From: a virus | Virus record (IMG/VR): IMGVR_UViG_3300002040_000429 | Coordinates: 1 to 24,588 of that record | Strand: one strand, 5' to 3' | DNA length: 24,588 nucleotides | In this document: in pieces, positions 9,315-16,694 of the stretch | Position numbering within the stretch: the first letter of the stretch is position 1 | How the letters are laid out: the number at the start of each line of letters is the position of its first letter | Made by a program: the position numbers and the translations under genes | Notes under the pieces: generated by a model | Databases searched by the model: none | What the model saw: the letters and a program-made list of their open reading frames with translations, nothing else | What the model was told of the DNA's origin: nothing

Positions 9315-9559
9315 TGGCAAAAGGAGTCCCACATTTTTTCAAAGACGGAAAGGCACATGGGTCTGATGGAATGGCTGCGTACCATAAAATGAAAGATGGT
9401 ACATTACATTCTGGTGCAACTCATACTGCTACAAGTAAAAAACTTTTTCATTACAATGAACTTTCTAAAACTGCACAGAAAAAAGCTAAACCAGTTTATG
9501 ATAAATTTTTAACAAAGAAGAAAAAAAATGGCACTCAAAAAAAGTCAAAGAAGTCTTAA
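9314..9559 (+). CDS. small basic protein, HFFKDGKAHGS type
   Basis: This 81-residue protein has a histidine-rich N-terminal half (GVPHFFKDGK, YHKMKDGTLHSGATH, KLFHYNEL) and a Lys-rich tail. I recall relatives beginning MAKGVPHFFKDG in marine phage genomes, always near other small basic proteins. It is coupled to the gene before by a one-base overlap, and the strong GGAGGAGG at 9294-9301 serves as its ribosome-binding site. Several His residues could bind metal. The function is unknown. Confidence 0.75.
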   Translation: MAKGVPHFFKDGKAHGSDGMAAYHKMKDGTLHSGATHTATSKKLFHYNELSKTAQKKAKPVYDKFLTKKKKNGTQKKSKKS

Positions 9560-9776
9560 AGCATGGACCAAACAAAAGTGGCGAACCAAGTCTGGGAAGA
9601 AATCAAGCAAAACTGGGGAGAGATACTTGCCAGAGAAAGCTATCAAAGCCCTGACACCTGCGGAGTATGCGGCAACGACAAGAGAGAAGCGAAAAGGAAC
9701 AAGAAAGGGCAAACAGTTTGTGAAGCAACCGAAGAGAATTGCAAAGAAAGTTAGAAAATATAGGAGGGTTTCTTAA
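9528..9776 (+). CDS. small highly basic protein (GERYLPEKAIKAL motif)
   Basis: This 82-residue protein is Lys/Arg-rich throughout, with the conserved-looking core SLKAWTKQKWRTKSGKK, GERYLPEKAIKALTPAEYAA and KGKQFVKQPKRIAKK. I recall this protein type in marine phages and other aquatic viruses, with no assigned function. It overlaps the preceding gene by 32 bases, the longest overlap in this arm. Codon choice is distinctly richer in G and C (GCG, CCG, CTG, AAG) than in the late genes to its left, which suggests a recent arrival or a constraint from a second frame. Nucleic-acid binding is the obvious guess. Confidence 0.75.
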   Translation: MALKKSQRSLKAWTKQKWRTKSGKKSSKTGERYLPEKAIKALTPAEYAATTREKRKGTRKGKQFVKQPKRIAKKVRKYRRVS

Positions 9777-9925
9777 TGGATTTAACTTCTACTTCTTCTT
9801 GTAAAACTGAAACGTGTGATATGCCAAATTGTGATTGTATGTGTGGAGATTGTATTGAAAACTTAGTAGCAGATACTTGTCAATGCACTTGTCATTTTTT
9901 AGAAGATAGTCCTCTTAAAATTTAG
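9776..9925 (+). CDS. 49-residue cysteine-rich protein, metallothionein-like
   Basis: This protein has 49 residues with nine cysteines at 9, 14, 19, 21, 23, 26, 35, 37 and 39, followed by H40. Four CxC pairs are visible in CDCMCGDC and CQCTCH. That density and the CxC spacing fit metal binding (Zn, Cu or similar) and resemble small metallothioneins, though no family is recognised. The start is well supported: AGGAGG at 9762-9767 lies eight bases upstream, and the ATG shares a base with the previous stop. It is the last gene of the + arm, and its stop overlaps the stop of the converging gene by four bases. An isolated zinc-finger-like regulator is the alternative. Confidence 0.7.
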   Translation: MDLTSTSSCKTETCDMPNCDCMCGDCIENLVADTCQCTCHFLEDSPLKI

Positions 9926-10167
9926 AAATAAGTTTTTAATGATTTCTCTAATTCTATTGTACTATTTTTTAAATACTCTAAAAAATTACCAATAACAATT
10001 TTATTATCATAAGCAGGATAATGTTTCTTTACAGCTTTATCCCACTCTTCAGGAGACAAAAAAGTTTTTAATACTTCAATGTTTCCTTCTTCATTTAAAG
10101 CAACTTTAAATTCTAACAGAGTAGCAAGTTTATTACTCTGTATTTTTTTGTTCAATATCTGAGTCAT
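9922..10167 (-). CDS. hypothetical protein, last gene of the minus-strand arm
   Basis: This 81-residue protein of mixed charge has no membrane segment or motif that I recognise; the middle contains FLSPEEWDKAVKKHYP. It overlaps the upstream minus-strand gene by 35 bases, so it is probably translated by coupling, since the region before its ATG lacks a clear Shine-Dalgarno. Its stop codon overlaps the stop of the convergent cysteine-rich gene. Confidence 0.6.
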   Translation of the reverse strand: MTQILNKKIQSNKLATLLEFKVALNEEGNIEVLKTFLSPEEWDKAVKKHYPAYDNKIVIGNFLEYLKNSTIELEKSLKTYF

Positions 10168-10360
10168 TATTGTTTATAATTTCTGATGCTTTTTTAGAGT
10201 CTTGTTCATGTACTTCTAACTCTTGTATTCTAAGATGTAAATAATCTTTTACATTTTTTCTTTGTAGTCTTTGATATTTATTAGCATGAATATTAACATA
10301 CTCTAATTCTTGTTTAAGAAAATTTAAAGTATTATAATCAGCAGAATTAAATAATCCCAT
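10133..10360 (-). CDS. hypothetical helical protein
   Basis: This 75-residue protein is predicted largely helical from its Leu/Glu/Lys pattern (LNFLKQELEYVNIHANKYQR) and has an acidic Asn/Asp-rich tail. No domain is recognised. It follows the ribonucleotide reductase by 11 bases with a clear AAGGAG ribosome-binding site, so it belongs to the same transcript. Confidence 0.6.
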   Translation of the reverse strand: MGLFNSADYNTLNFLKQELEYVNIHANKYQRLQRKNVKDYLHLRIQELEVHEQDSKKASEIINNNDSDIEQKNTE

Positions 10361-10371
10361 TCTATTCTCCT

Positions 10372-12291
10372 TTATACGAGGTCAACAATTTCACAAGTAT
10401 CTCCTGTGCAGTTTAGTGTTTGAGAGCTACGAGTGTTATCTTCTTTTTCATATTCAGATAATTCAGACCAGTCTACATTCTGTGGCATTTTAGCTAACAG
10501 TTCTTTGTATTCTTGTTCTGTGCAATCTTGATAAGGTGCTTGTCTATAAGTATGTTCTGACATAGGTAAGAAACTAATACCAGACATCTTATCAAAGTTA
10601 TCATAAACATATGCCCCTACTTTCATCCATTCATTTTCTTTAACACTTACTGTAATACTAGGTTTGTGTTCGCACCAATGTTCTGCATAGATAGTCCAGA
10701 TATCTAAATGGTCTATAGCAGTTAAGTCATGTCGTGTTAATGCATGATTAGGAGACTGCATAGGAAAACTAAAGACAGCCATTGAGTCTGGTTTAAGTAC
10801 ATCATCTTCTACTGGAAATCCTTTCTCTGTCATAAACAAAGTAAGAGGGTCTTTCTTATCAGCTCTTACAGTACGAATATAATATTGAGAGTGACGAGGG
10901 TGAATACCACTAGCAGCATCTACTAATTGACTAACAGTACCACTAGGTTTAACACAAGTAATAGCAGCAGAAGGTTCTATCTGTAATCTAGCTGACCAAT
11001 CTTTGTTAACTTTAACAGCATACTCTCTAAGAGAAGCTAAAACTTCTGGTAAGTTATCTTTAGTTTGATTAGCCATTAAAGCATTGTCTAAGATACCTGT
11101 TAAGCTAACACCAAGTAATCGTTCTTCTTCTGTATTGCGTAACCATTGTCTACCTAATCCTTTAAAATCTGTAAAGCAGGATTGTATTGTTCCTAATATA
11201 GTAGCAATACGAACTTTTTCTTTTAAAGAATCATAATTATCTTTTTGTCTTACAACAATCTCAGATAGATTACAAAATTGTTTAGGGCGAAGTATAATTT
11301 CAGAACAAGGATTAGTTCCATAATCAATATCAGCTTCTCTTCTCCCATATTTAGAAGCTTGTTGTTGTGCAGCTTTTCTATTAAAGATACCTCTTTCTCC
11401 TGATTTACTTTCATAAAGAGAAGTCCATTCTCTCATAAAAGAACCCATATCACTATTACCATCAGTATAGCACACACTATTGTTTGCCAATGCTCGTTGA
11501 GGTTCTGTTTCCCACCAGCTTCCAGATTTTGCATGACGCATCCTATCATCTGATAAGTTTGATAAACTAATAAGTGCAGACCTACGAACACCACCGACAA
11601 CCACAACATCAGCAATCTTACACATAAGGTCATGACACTCAATGCTTGTAAGCTTACGTCCTTTAGCCTTCTCAAATAAACTAACAGTAAAATTAAATAA
11701 ATCATTAAGCGGTTCTGGACCACTAGCTCTACCTCCAAAAGTTTTTAAACGTGAACCTGCTGGACGAACTTTACTCATATCCCATAGAGGAATCATTCCT
11801 GCATATAAAATATTAATAAGTTCTTTGAAAGCTCTATACCATCCTTCTTTAGAATCTTGTACAATAATAGTTGTTTCACTATTTTCTAAGGTATCTGGAA
11901 TAGATGGAAGTTGGCTAACATATTGTCTTTCCACAGAAAATCCTACACCAGTACCATGCATCAATACATACAAACATTCATCAAAAGCTCTAGGACTATC
12001 AACAGCAAGATAACTACAGTTGTAAGCAGAAATGTGATTACGTTCTAAAGCTGTTCCTGCTGTCATCATAGCTCTCATACTAGGCATAACATCTAGTTGT
12101 TCTATAGCTTTTAAAATAGATTGTTTATCTCTATCAGATATTTGATAAGAGTGTTTAGACTCTACATAATCAGCATAAAAATTAACTAAACGAGAAACTG
12201 TTTCATGCCAGTTTTCTCTACGACCTTTTTCTTCTGTCCAACGAGAGTAACGTGATTGATGTATGAAGCTTTGATAATCAGTTGGTAGCAT
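10372..12291 (-). CDS. nrdJ: class II adenosylcobalamin-dependent ribonucleoside-triphosphate reductase (monomeric)
   Basis: This enzyme reduces ribonucleotides to deoxyribonucleotides for phage DNA synthesis, using coenzyme B12 to make a thiyl radical, so it needs no oxygen-dependent second subunit. At 639 residues it fits the monomeric Lactobacillus leichmannii type (about 740) in slightly shortened form. Visible active-site elements are C92 in NCSYLAVD and the NPCSE motif at 327-331 with radical-forming C329. C340 lies 11 residues after C329, the same distance as C408 to C419 in the L. leichmannii enzyme, and KPSGTVSQL lies at about 448-456. The C-terminal redox pair is C628/C633, again with the same spacing as C731/C736. 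It closes a nucleotide-metabolism run with the MazG-like and DUF3310 genes. The host must supply cobalamin. Confidence 0.95.
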   Translation of the reverse strand: MLPTDYQSFIHQSRYSRWTEEKGRRENWHETVSRLVNFYADYVESKHSYQISDRDKQSILKAIEQLDVMPSMRAMMTAGTALERNHISAYNCSYLAVDSPRAFDECLYVLMHGTGVGFSVERQYVSQLPSIPDTLENSETTIIVQDSKEGWYRAFKELINILYAGMIPLWDMSKVRPAGSRLKTFGGRASGPEPLNDLFNFTVSLFEKAKGRKLTSIECHDLMCKIADVVVVGGVRRSALISLSNLSDDRMRHAKSGSWWETEPQRALANNSVCYTDGNSDMGSFMREWTSLYESKSGERGIFNRKAAQQQASKYGRREADIDYGTNPCSEIILRPKQFCNLSEIVVRQKDNYDSLKEKVRIATILGTIQSCFTDFKGLGRQWLRNTEEERLLGVSLTGILDNALMANQTKDNLPEVLASLREYAVKVNKDWSARLQIEPSAAITCVKPSGTVSQLVDAASGIHPRHSQYYIRTVRADKKDPLTLFMTEKGFPVEDDVLKPDSMAVFSFPMQSPNHALTRHDLTAIDHLDIWTIYAEHWCEHKPSITVSVKENEWMKVGAYVYDNFDKMSGISFLPMSEHTYRQAPYQDCTEQEYKELLAKMPQNVDWSELSEYEKEDNTRSSQTLNCTGDTCEIVDLV

Positions 12292-12475
12292 CTAAGGGTA
12301 ACTCCTCTTGGTTAGTATCTTCTTTTACAGGGTCTGGTCCTTTGTTTAAAGAAACAGAATAGGTTTTTATTTCTTCTCCTAATTTATTTAACAAAGGGCT
12401 AACTTCATAGTAAGGTTTTCTTTGTAAATATTTTTCTAAACTTTGGAGTAATTCCACACTAATAGGTATTTGCAT
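12278..12475 (-). CDS. small hypothetical protein between MazG-like and NrdJ
   Basis: This 65-residue protein has a helical N-terminal half (ISVELLQSLEKYLQRKPYYE) and an acidic, Pro-containing tail, with no recognised domain. It is coupled on both sides: its ATG shares a base with the stop of the MazG-like gene, and its end overlaps the reductase start by 14 bases. That tight packing supports it being a real gene of the nucleotide-metabolism group. The function is unknown. Confidence 0.6.
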   Translation of the reverse strand: MQIPISVELLQSLEKYLQRKPYYEVSPLLNKLGEEIKTYSVSLNKGPDPVKEDTNQEELPLDATN

Positions 12476-12867
12476 TACACTAATCCTTTCATACTTGGGG
12501 GTTTATAATTATCAGACTTTAAAACTTTACCATCTTCTCGGTAAATAGGTTTACCTTTATCATCAAGTTTAGACATATTAGAACTATGTACTCTATTAAA
12601 TGCAACATCAAAATCCCATCCATAAGATACACACATTCCTACACAGACATAAACTAAATCACAAAGCTCTTTTAAAACTTCTTCATCAGATTTGTTTTTA
12701 ATAGCATCCATTACTTCATGGTATTCTTCTTTAATTAAATCTCTTCTTAATTTTTTTAAGGTATGAATTTTATGATTAGGAGGAGGAAAAGATTCATCAA
12801 TAGGATGTCCAAATGCACTATGAAACTTTGTAAGTTTATCTTGTAGTGTTTCTGCTTTACTTATCAT
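12475..12867 (-). CDS. MazG-like nucleotide pyrophosphohydrolase (all-alpha NTP-PPase)
   Basis: This 130-residue protein matches the phage MazG-like/all-alpha NTP-pyrophosphatase type. The metal-binding helices are visible as IKEEYHEV (E47, E48, E51) and LKELCDLVYV (E67, D70), the ExxE...ExxD signature. The C-terminal half has the typical NRVHSSNMSKLDDKGKP and REDGKVLKS segments. Such enzymes hydrolyse (d)NTPs to monophosphates and pyrophosphate; in phages they are proposed to shape nucleotide pools or alarmone levels. The neighbouring ribonucleotide reductase and DUF3310 gene support a nucleotide-pool role. A GAGGAAG ribosome-binding site precedes the ATG. Confidence 0.85.
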   Translation of the reverse strand: MISKAETLQDKLTKFHSAFGHPIDESFPPPNHKIHTLKKLRRDLIKEEYHEVMDAIKNKSDEEVLKELCDLVYVCVGMCVSYGWDFDVAFNRVHSSNMSKLDDKGKPIYREDGKVLKSDNYKPPSMKGLV

Positions 12868-13123
12868 TAGATACTTCCTCTATTAATTTATTTAAATACC
12901 ACTTTGCTTTTTGTAAATCTTCTAGTGGTTTGTTTTTATAATTATATCTCCATAAATACTTTTCAACATTACCTTTAAGGTATCCCCTAAAAGCTTCTTG
13001 ACTCATAGAAGCACGAATACTATCAATACATTCTATACCATACTGATTGTAATGTTTAGGTTTATTAACAACATCTTCTGGAGTTGCTTTTCTTGTTAGA
13101 ATATCTTTAATAACTTTAGGCAT
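12857..13123 (-). CDS. DUF3310 protein, related to the domain in T7 gp1.7
   Basis: This 88-residue protein carries the DUF3310 signature: NKPKHYNQYGIECIDSIRAS, FRGYLKGNVEKYLWRYNYKN and DLQKAKWYL. In T7 the gp1.7 protein carries this domain and acts as a nucleotide (dGMP/dTMP) kinase, so a nucleotide-pool role is plausible here, next to MazG-like and NrdJ. Whether the stand-alone domain has kinase activity is unknown. I chose the ATG at 13123, one base after the preceding stop. The open frame extends to a TTG at 13147, but that lies inside the upstream gene without a ribosome-binding site. Confidence 0.85.
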   Translation of the reverse strand: MPKVIKDILTRKATPEDVVNKPKHYNQYGIECIDSIRASMSQEAFRGYLKGNVEKYLWRYNYKNKPLEDLQKAKWYLNKLIEEVSNDK

Positions 13124-13124
13124 A

Positions 13125-13427
13125 TCAATGAGGTTTCTTAAAAGCAATTACATTATCTTTAATAAAAGGTTCAAGTTCTTTATAGTTTCTATCTCGCATT
13201 ACAGCATCACCAATGTCTCTAATTTTTTCAAAGTCATGTTCTAAAACAGACATTAAACCCCAAGCAATTTTATGAATGTCTTGAGGAGCAGAAGTATTAG
13301 GGTCTTCAATAATACGATAAACAACTTCTTGAGTTATGTCATCATACTCTAAAGAGATTAATGTTTTTCTATCTATATTATTTAATGTATCTTCTAATAA
13401 CTCTGCTAGTTTTTTAAACTCTGCCAT
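13125..13427 (-). CDS. hypothetical protein
   Basis: This 100-residue acidic, helical-looking protein has no cysteines and no membrane segment, and I recognise no family. It has a strong AGGAGG ribosome-binding site directly upstream and lies in the replication transcript between a nuclease gene and the DUF3310 gene. Confidence 0.65.
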   Translation of the reverse strand: MAEFKKLAELLEDTLNNIDRKTLISLEYDDITQEVVYRIIEDPNTSAPQDIHKIAWGLMSVLEHDFEKIRDIGDAVMRDRNYKELEPFIKDNVIAFKKPH

Positions 13428-13436
13428 AGTAACCTC

Positions 13437-13844
13437 CTAGGGTAATCGACTCATAAGTTCTGAGTAGTTTATTAAATGTTTAATTTCTCGGTTAGCAGTA
13501 TCAGTATTCTTAATTAATTTTAATAACATATCTGCGTTCATAATAGCAAGAGGTTCTTTTCTATTACTTTTAATAACTAAGATTGACTCTCCTGTATCAT
13601 CATTTAAATCAACTTGTTCATAAGCTGTATAAATACCTTTAAACTTTTCTTGATTTTTACATTCAAACTTATAAGGAATAATTGCTTTAGCTTTAGGAGA
13701 CATCTTAATATCAGAACCTGTTTCTCCCATGATAGCACCTTTAACATCTCCTTGTTCTAAACAATGATTAAAATAGTGTTGTAGTTTTTCTACTACCCAA
13801 TTTTGTAATGCTCTACCTTTTGCTTTTCTAGAACTGGTTTTCAT
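13437..13844 (-). CDS. PD-(D/E)XK-type endonuclease, Holliday-junction-resolvase-like candidate
   Basis: This 135-residue protein has the layout of a small PD-(D/E)XK nuclease. It has a basic N-terminal helix (RKAKGRALQNWVVEKL, with E19), then ETGSDIKM with D45, then KFECKN with E61 and K63 as the E-x-K catalytic pair, then a Gln-containing helix start (AYEQVD). It occupies the place of an endonuclease in a T7-type replication module (T7 gp3 resolves junctions and degrades host DNA), but its sequence is not gp3-like. Branch resolution, or host DNA breakdown to feed nucleotides, would fit the neighbours. The start overlaps the previous stop region by 17 bases. Confidence 0.7.
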   Translation of the reverse strand: MKTSSRKAKGRALQNWVVEKLQHYFNHCLEQGDVKGAIMGETGSDIKMSPKAKAIIPYKFECKNQEKFKGIYTAYEQVDLNDDTGESILVIKSNRKEPLAIMNADMLLKLIKNTDTANREIKHLINYSELMSRLP

Positions 13845-14196
13845 GAAATCTATCCCATGTTAAACTTGAAATTTTATCAGCTAAAAATTGTTTTGTCTTT
13901 GGACAATGTTCTTCCATCTCTGCTAGTATCTCTGTTAGTTCTTCTGTAGATACAACTAAAACATATTGATTACCAAGCATTAAAGATAAAGAAGCAACAT
14001 CTTCTTTAATTTTTTTACAGTTGTCTTTATAAAAATCATCAGACCAATGTGTTGATAAAGTTTTTTTATAACGTAAAGGTAAATAATTTTCTAAAGGTAC
14101 TTTGCTTTTTTCATCTTTAAAATACAAATAATATACTTGAGGATTTAACTCAGGGTCTCTTTCATGTATTCTTACTTGTAATACAACAGGCATCAT
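13828..14196 (-). CDS. hypothetical protein in the replication cluster
   Basis: This 122-residue protein has a beta-rich-looking N-terminal part (VVLQVRIHERDPELNPQVYY) followed by helices. I recognise no family or motif. It overlaps the primase-helicase stop by four bases (ATGATG with a GGAG site just upstream) and the following nuclease by 17, so it is translated with them. A replication accessory role is only a guess. Confidence 0.6.
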   Translation of the reverse strand: MMPVVLQVRIHERDPELNPQVYYLYFKDEKSKVPLENYLPLRYKKTLSTHWSDDFYKDNCKKIKEDVASLSLMLGNQYVLVVSTEELTEILAEMEEHCPKTKQFLADKISSLTWDRFHENQF

Positions 14197-15776
14197 TCAA
14201 ACTCCTCTTCTACTTCAGATAGTCTGCCTGTTTCAAGATTATAAAATACTCTACAAGCTGGTCCTGTCAGTCCAGAAAATCTATTTTTAATAACACGAAC
14301 TGTAGTAGTGTGTCTTTCTCTCTCATCATCATGCTGTCCATTTCTTTCTAAGCCAATAACAATATCACTAAGTTGTCCAATACTAGCAGACCCTCTAAGT
14401 TGACTAAGAGAAGTTGCAGCCCCTTCTTCATGTCCAGCAGTTGAGGGTCTGCGTAAATGAGAAACCATAATCAAACAGATATCTAACTCTTGAACAACTG
14501 TTCTAATCTTAGTCATGATTTCATCTAATGCTCTACGTTCATCTCCGTTTTGTTGGTCTGAAACAATAATACTTACATGGTCTAAGACTACATATTTACA
14601 ATGTAAAACTTTTCCAAAGTATCTAATTCTACTAACAATAGAGTCAACAGTATTAGAACCAAAGTGGTCATAGAAAAATAATCGTTCTGTTCCTAGTGTA
14701 TTATCAAAGTATTTTTTAAACTCTTCTTTAGAAGTGTTGTTAAAAATCTCTGGAATATGTAAGGGTTTATCAGCATCTAAACTCATAATAGATAAGCCAC
14801 TACGTTTAACAGACTCTTCCATAAACATCATACCAATATTATCAGGAGTATTTTTAAAGATATGCCATATTAATTCTCTAACAAACTGAGACTTACCTAA
14901 TCCAGAACCAGCAGTTAATGTTACTAATTCACCTTGTCGTAAACCATAAGTAAGTTTTTGTAATCCCTGGAAGGGATAATTAACAGCAGCTTCTGTAACA
15001 CCTTTGTTAATTATATCCCACATATTTTTACCAGATATAATACCATCTGGTGTATGTGTTTTAGCTTCCCACCAATCTTCAACAAATTGTTTCTGTTTAC
15101 TTTTTAATAAGTAATCATTGGCATCTTTAAATCGTAAAGGCATAATCTTTGCTTTAGGAGATAACATCTCTGCTGCTTTTACAGCTGCCTTCTTACCTGC
15201 CTCGTCATTGTCAAAAGATATGATAATGTTGTCATAAGACATAAGATAATCATAACTGTCAGCAATATCATTAGCAACAGAGGCAGCACCATTACGAATA
15301 GAAACAACACTAAACTTGCTTCCAAGCATTTGATAAGCTGACATTGCATCTACTTCTCCTTCACATAGAGTAATGTATTTACCTTTCTCTCTAAAAGCTT
15401 GTTGTCCAAACAAACCTGCTTTTTGAATTTTACCTTCAGAAAAGAAAGCCTTCTTCTCTGTATTACGAACTTTATTTGCAACGTGTTGACCTTCACTATC
15501 AAAGTAAGGGTAGTAATGTTTTGTTCCATTTAAAGTAGTACCATATTTTTCACAAGTAGACTCTGAAATATTTCTATCTATAATAGGTTTTAGTTCTCCT
15601 ATACTCAAAGATTTTGTATTAGAAGTAGACTCTTGTGTTTGCAATTTCATCTCCTTATTTTTTGGTGGACTCCAATGATTACAATCTGGAGTAAAACATT
15701 TCTCACTTCCGTTTTCAAATATTGCTAAGTTATTTTTGCTGCCACATTTAGGGCAGGGCATATGTAGGGTTGTCAT
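14193..15776 (-). CDS. T7 gp4-like DNA primase-helicase
   Basis: This 527-residue bifunctional protein unwinds the replication fork and makes RNA primers. The N-terminal zinc-binding motif has C8, C11, C27 and C32. The TOPRIM primase core shows E139 in LCEGE and D189/D191 in SFDNDEAG. The RecA-like helicase has Walker A GSGLGKS at 290-296, the EES element at 330-332, Walker B YVVLDH with D399, the SH pair at 439-440, and the late motif SQLRGSASIGQLSD. All elements of T7 gp4 (566 residues) are present in order. It sits just downstream of the exonuclease and SSB genes, overlapping the exonuclease stop by four bases. A possible internal start after the zinc motif is described in the findings. 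Confidence 0.95.
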   Translation of the reverse strand: MTTLHMPCPKCGSKNNLAIFENGSEKCFTPDCNHWSPPKNKEMKLQTQESTSNTKSLSIGELKPIIDRNISESTCEKYGTTLNGTKHYYPYFDSEGQHVANKVRNTEKKAFFSEGKIQKAGLFGQQAFREKGKYITLCEGEVDAMSAYQMLGSKFSVVSIRNGAASVANDIADSYDYLMSYDNIIISFDNDEAGKKAAVKAAEMLSPKAKIMPLRFKDANDYLLKSKQKQFVEDWWEAKTHTPDGIISGKNMWDIINKGVTEAAVNYPFQGLQKLTYGLRQGELVTLTAGSGLGKSQFVRELIWHIFKNTPDNIGMMFMEESVKRSGLSIMSLDADKPLHIPEIFNNTSKEEFKKYFDNTLGTERLFFYDHFGSNTVDSIVSRIRYFGKVLHCKYVVLDHVSIIVSDQQNGDERRALDEIMTKIRTVVQELDICLIMVSHLRRPSTAGHEEGAATSLSQLRGSASIGQLSDIVIGLERNGQHDDERERHTTTVRVIKNRFSGLTGPACRVFYNLETGRLSEVEEEFE

Positions 15777-16615
15777 AATAATCTCTTTTCTTCTGTAATA
15801 TCAGGAACATTTGGTAATCGTTGTACTGATGTTAAGTATCTCTCTCCTTCCTTGTATTTAAAGATTCGCATATGTGGGTAACAGCTCCATTTGTGGGAAC
15901 AATACACACAGTTTTTATTTAATCTCATGTTACCAGATTTACCATCTGGTTCTGGGTAGTAACATGGAATAGGTTTCTCACTACTATTAATAACTTCTTT
16001 AATTTCTTTTATTCTTTTACCTGCATCTATTAAAGCTAACTCATCTAATTGTACAAGAGCAAGTTCTCCAGTAACTTTGTTAACACCTAATAAAAATCCT
16101 TTATCTTTTCCTTCTGCTTGAACATAACCACTTACTTGTTCTATGTAACCAAAAGGGTCATCATTTTCTATGGTACTATTCTTAAATTTTCTAAATGAAA
16201 AATTACTTGCAGATTTAATATCTACAACTTCATCATCTATCTTACAATCCATATGTCCAGTAACACCTTCTAGTGAGACTTCTTTTTGTAGGGAGTCTAC
16301 TTTGTGTCCTGACTCTTTGGCTAACAAAATAATTAACTCTTCTATAATAGAACCATATAAAAATTTAATTAGAGTAGCACCAGAAAAAAAGTTATTCTCT
16401 GGTGGCTCATGTATGTCTAGCCATATCTTACGATTAGGTTTACCAATAGAAGACATTCGTATTGTTCTACTATCAGTAGACGTTCTTTCTTTTTCTAAAA
16501 ATTCTACAATAACATTTTTAATACCATCAAGAAAATTGTTTAAGTTCTCTTCTTTAATTTTCTTTTTGTCATTCATTCTATCGTAGATATGATTAACTAA
16601 TTGTGAAATGTGCAT
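15773..16615 (-). CDS. PD-(D/E)XK exonuclease (RecB/Cas4-like) with C-terminal cysteine cluster
   Basis: This 280-residue protein is a probable exonuclease taking the place of T7 gp6 in recombination, primer removal or host DNA degradation. Residues below are counted from the longer open frame (eight more at the N-terminus). Catalytic motifs are E100 (IIEELI), D131 in GHMDCK, D140-I-K142 in VVDIKSAS, and Q168/Y172 in EQVSGYVQA. The cysteines C226, C244, C247 and C253 (CVYCSHKWSC) recall the Fe-S or Zn cluster of Cas4/AddB-type nucleases. The open frame reaches a TTG at 16639, but the ATG at 16615 has GGGAAAGGGG seven bases upstream, so I start there. Its stop overlaps the primase-helicase ATG. 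Confidence 0.82.
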   Translation of the reverse strand: MHISQLVNHIYDRMNDKKKIKEENLNNFLDGIKNVIVEFLEKERTSTDSRTIRMSSIGKPNRKIWLDIHEPPENNFFSGATLIKFLYGSIIEELIILLAKESGHKVDSLQKEVSLEGVTGHMDCKIDDEVVDIKSASNFSFRKFKNSTIENDDPFGYIEQVSGYVQAEGKDKGFLLGVNKVTGELALVQLDELALIDAGKRIKEIKEVINSSEKPIPCYYPEPDGKSGNMRLNKNCVYCSHKWSCYPHMRIFKYKEGERYLTSVQRLPNVPDITEEKRLL

Positions 16616-16694
16616 AGCAGCCCCTTTCCCTCGCTTCAACTATACGTCTTGGTCATTCGTACCCCTACTTGTACATCGCAAGCCCAATTAAACA
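16616..16694 (-). promoter_or_regulatory. gene-free leader of the exonuclease/primase-helicase genes, GC-rich compared with neighbours
   Basis: These 79 bases separate the SSB stop from the exonuclease start in an arm where genes otherwise overlap. Base composition is visibly richer in G and C than the surroundings. The - strand carries GTAC-AAGTAGGG-GTAC, flanked farther out by TTGG and CCAA, a weak nested hairpin, and ends in the ribosome-binding site GGGAAAGGGG. There is a TATAGT that could be a -10 box, without a convincing -35. A transcript start or structured leader is likely, but its type is uncertain. Confidence 0.35.

Noticed and set aside
11642-12013. Long open frame on the + strand opposite the ribonucleotide reductase, and similar frames at 11433-11738 and 16170-16586
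   Set aside because: They lie antisense or out of frame inside well-supported genes, lack ribosome-binding sites and have no recognisable protein features.
12857-13147. Longer DUF3310 form starting at TTG 13147
   Set aside because: It would begin inside the upstream gene without a Shine-Dalgarno; the ATG at 13123 follows the upstream stop directly.
15773-16639. Longer exonuclease form starting at TTG 16639
   Set aside because: The ATG at 16615 has a strong GGGAAAGGGG site at good spacing; the eight extra residues look unlike protein N-termini here.
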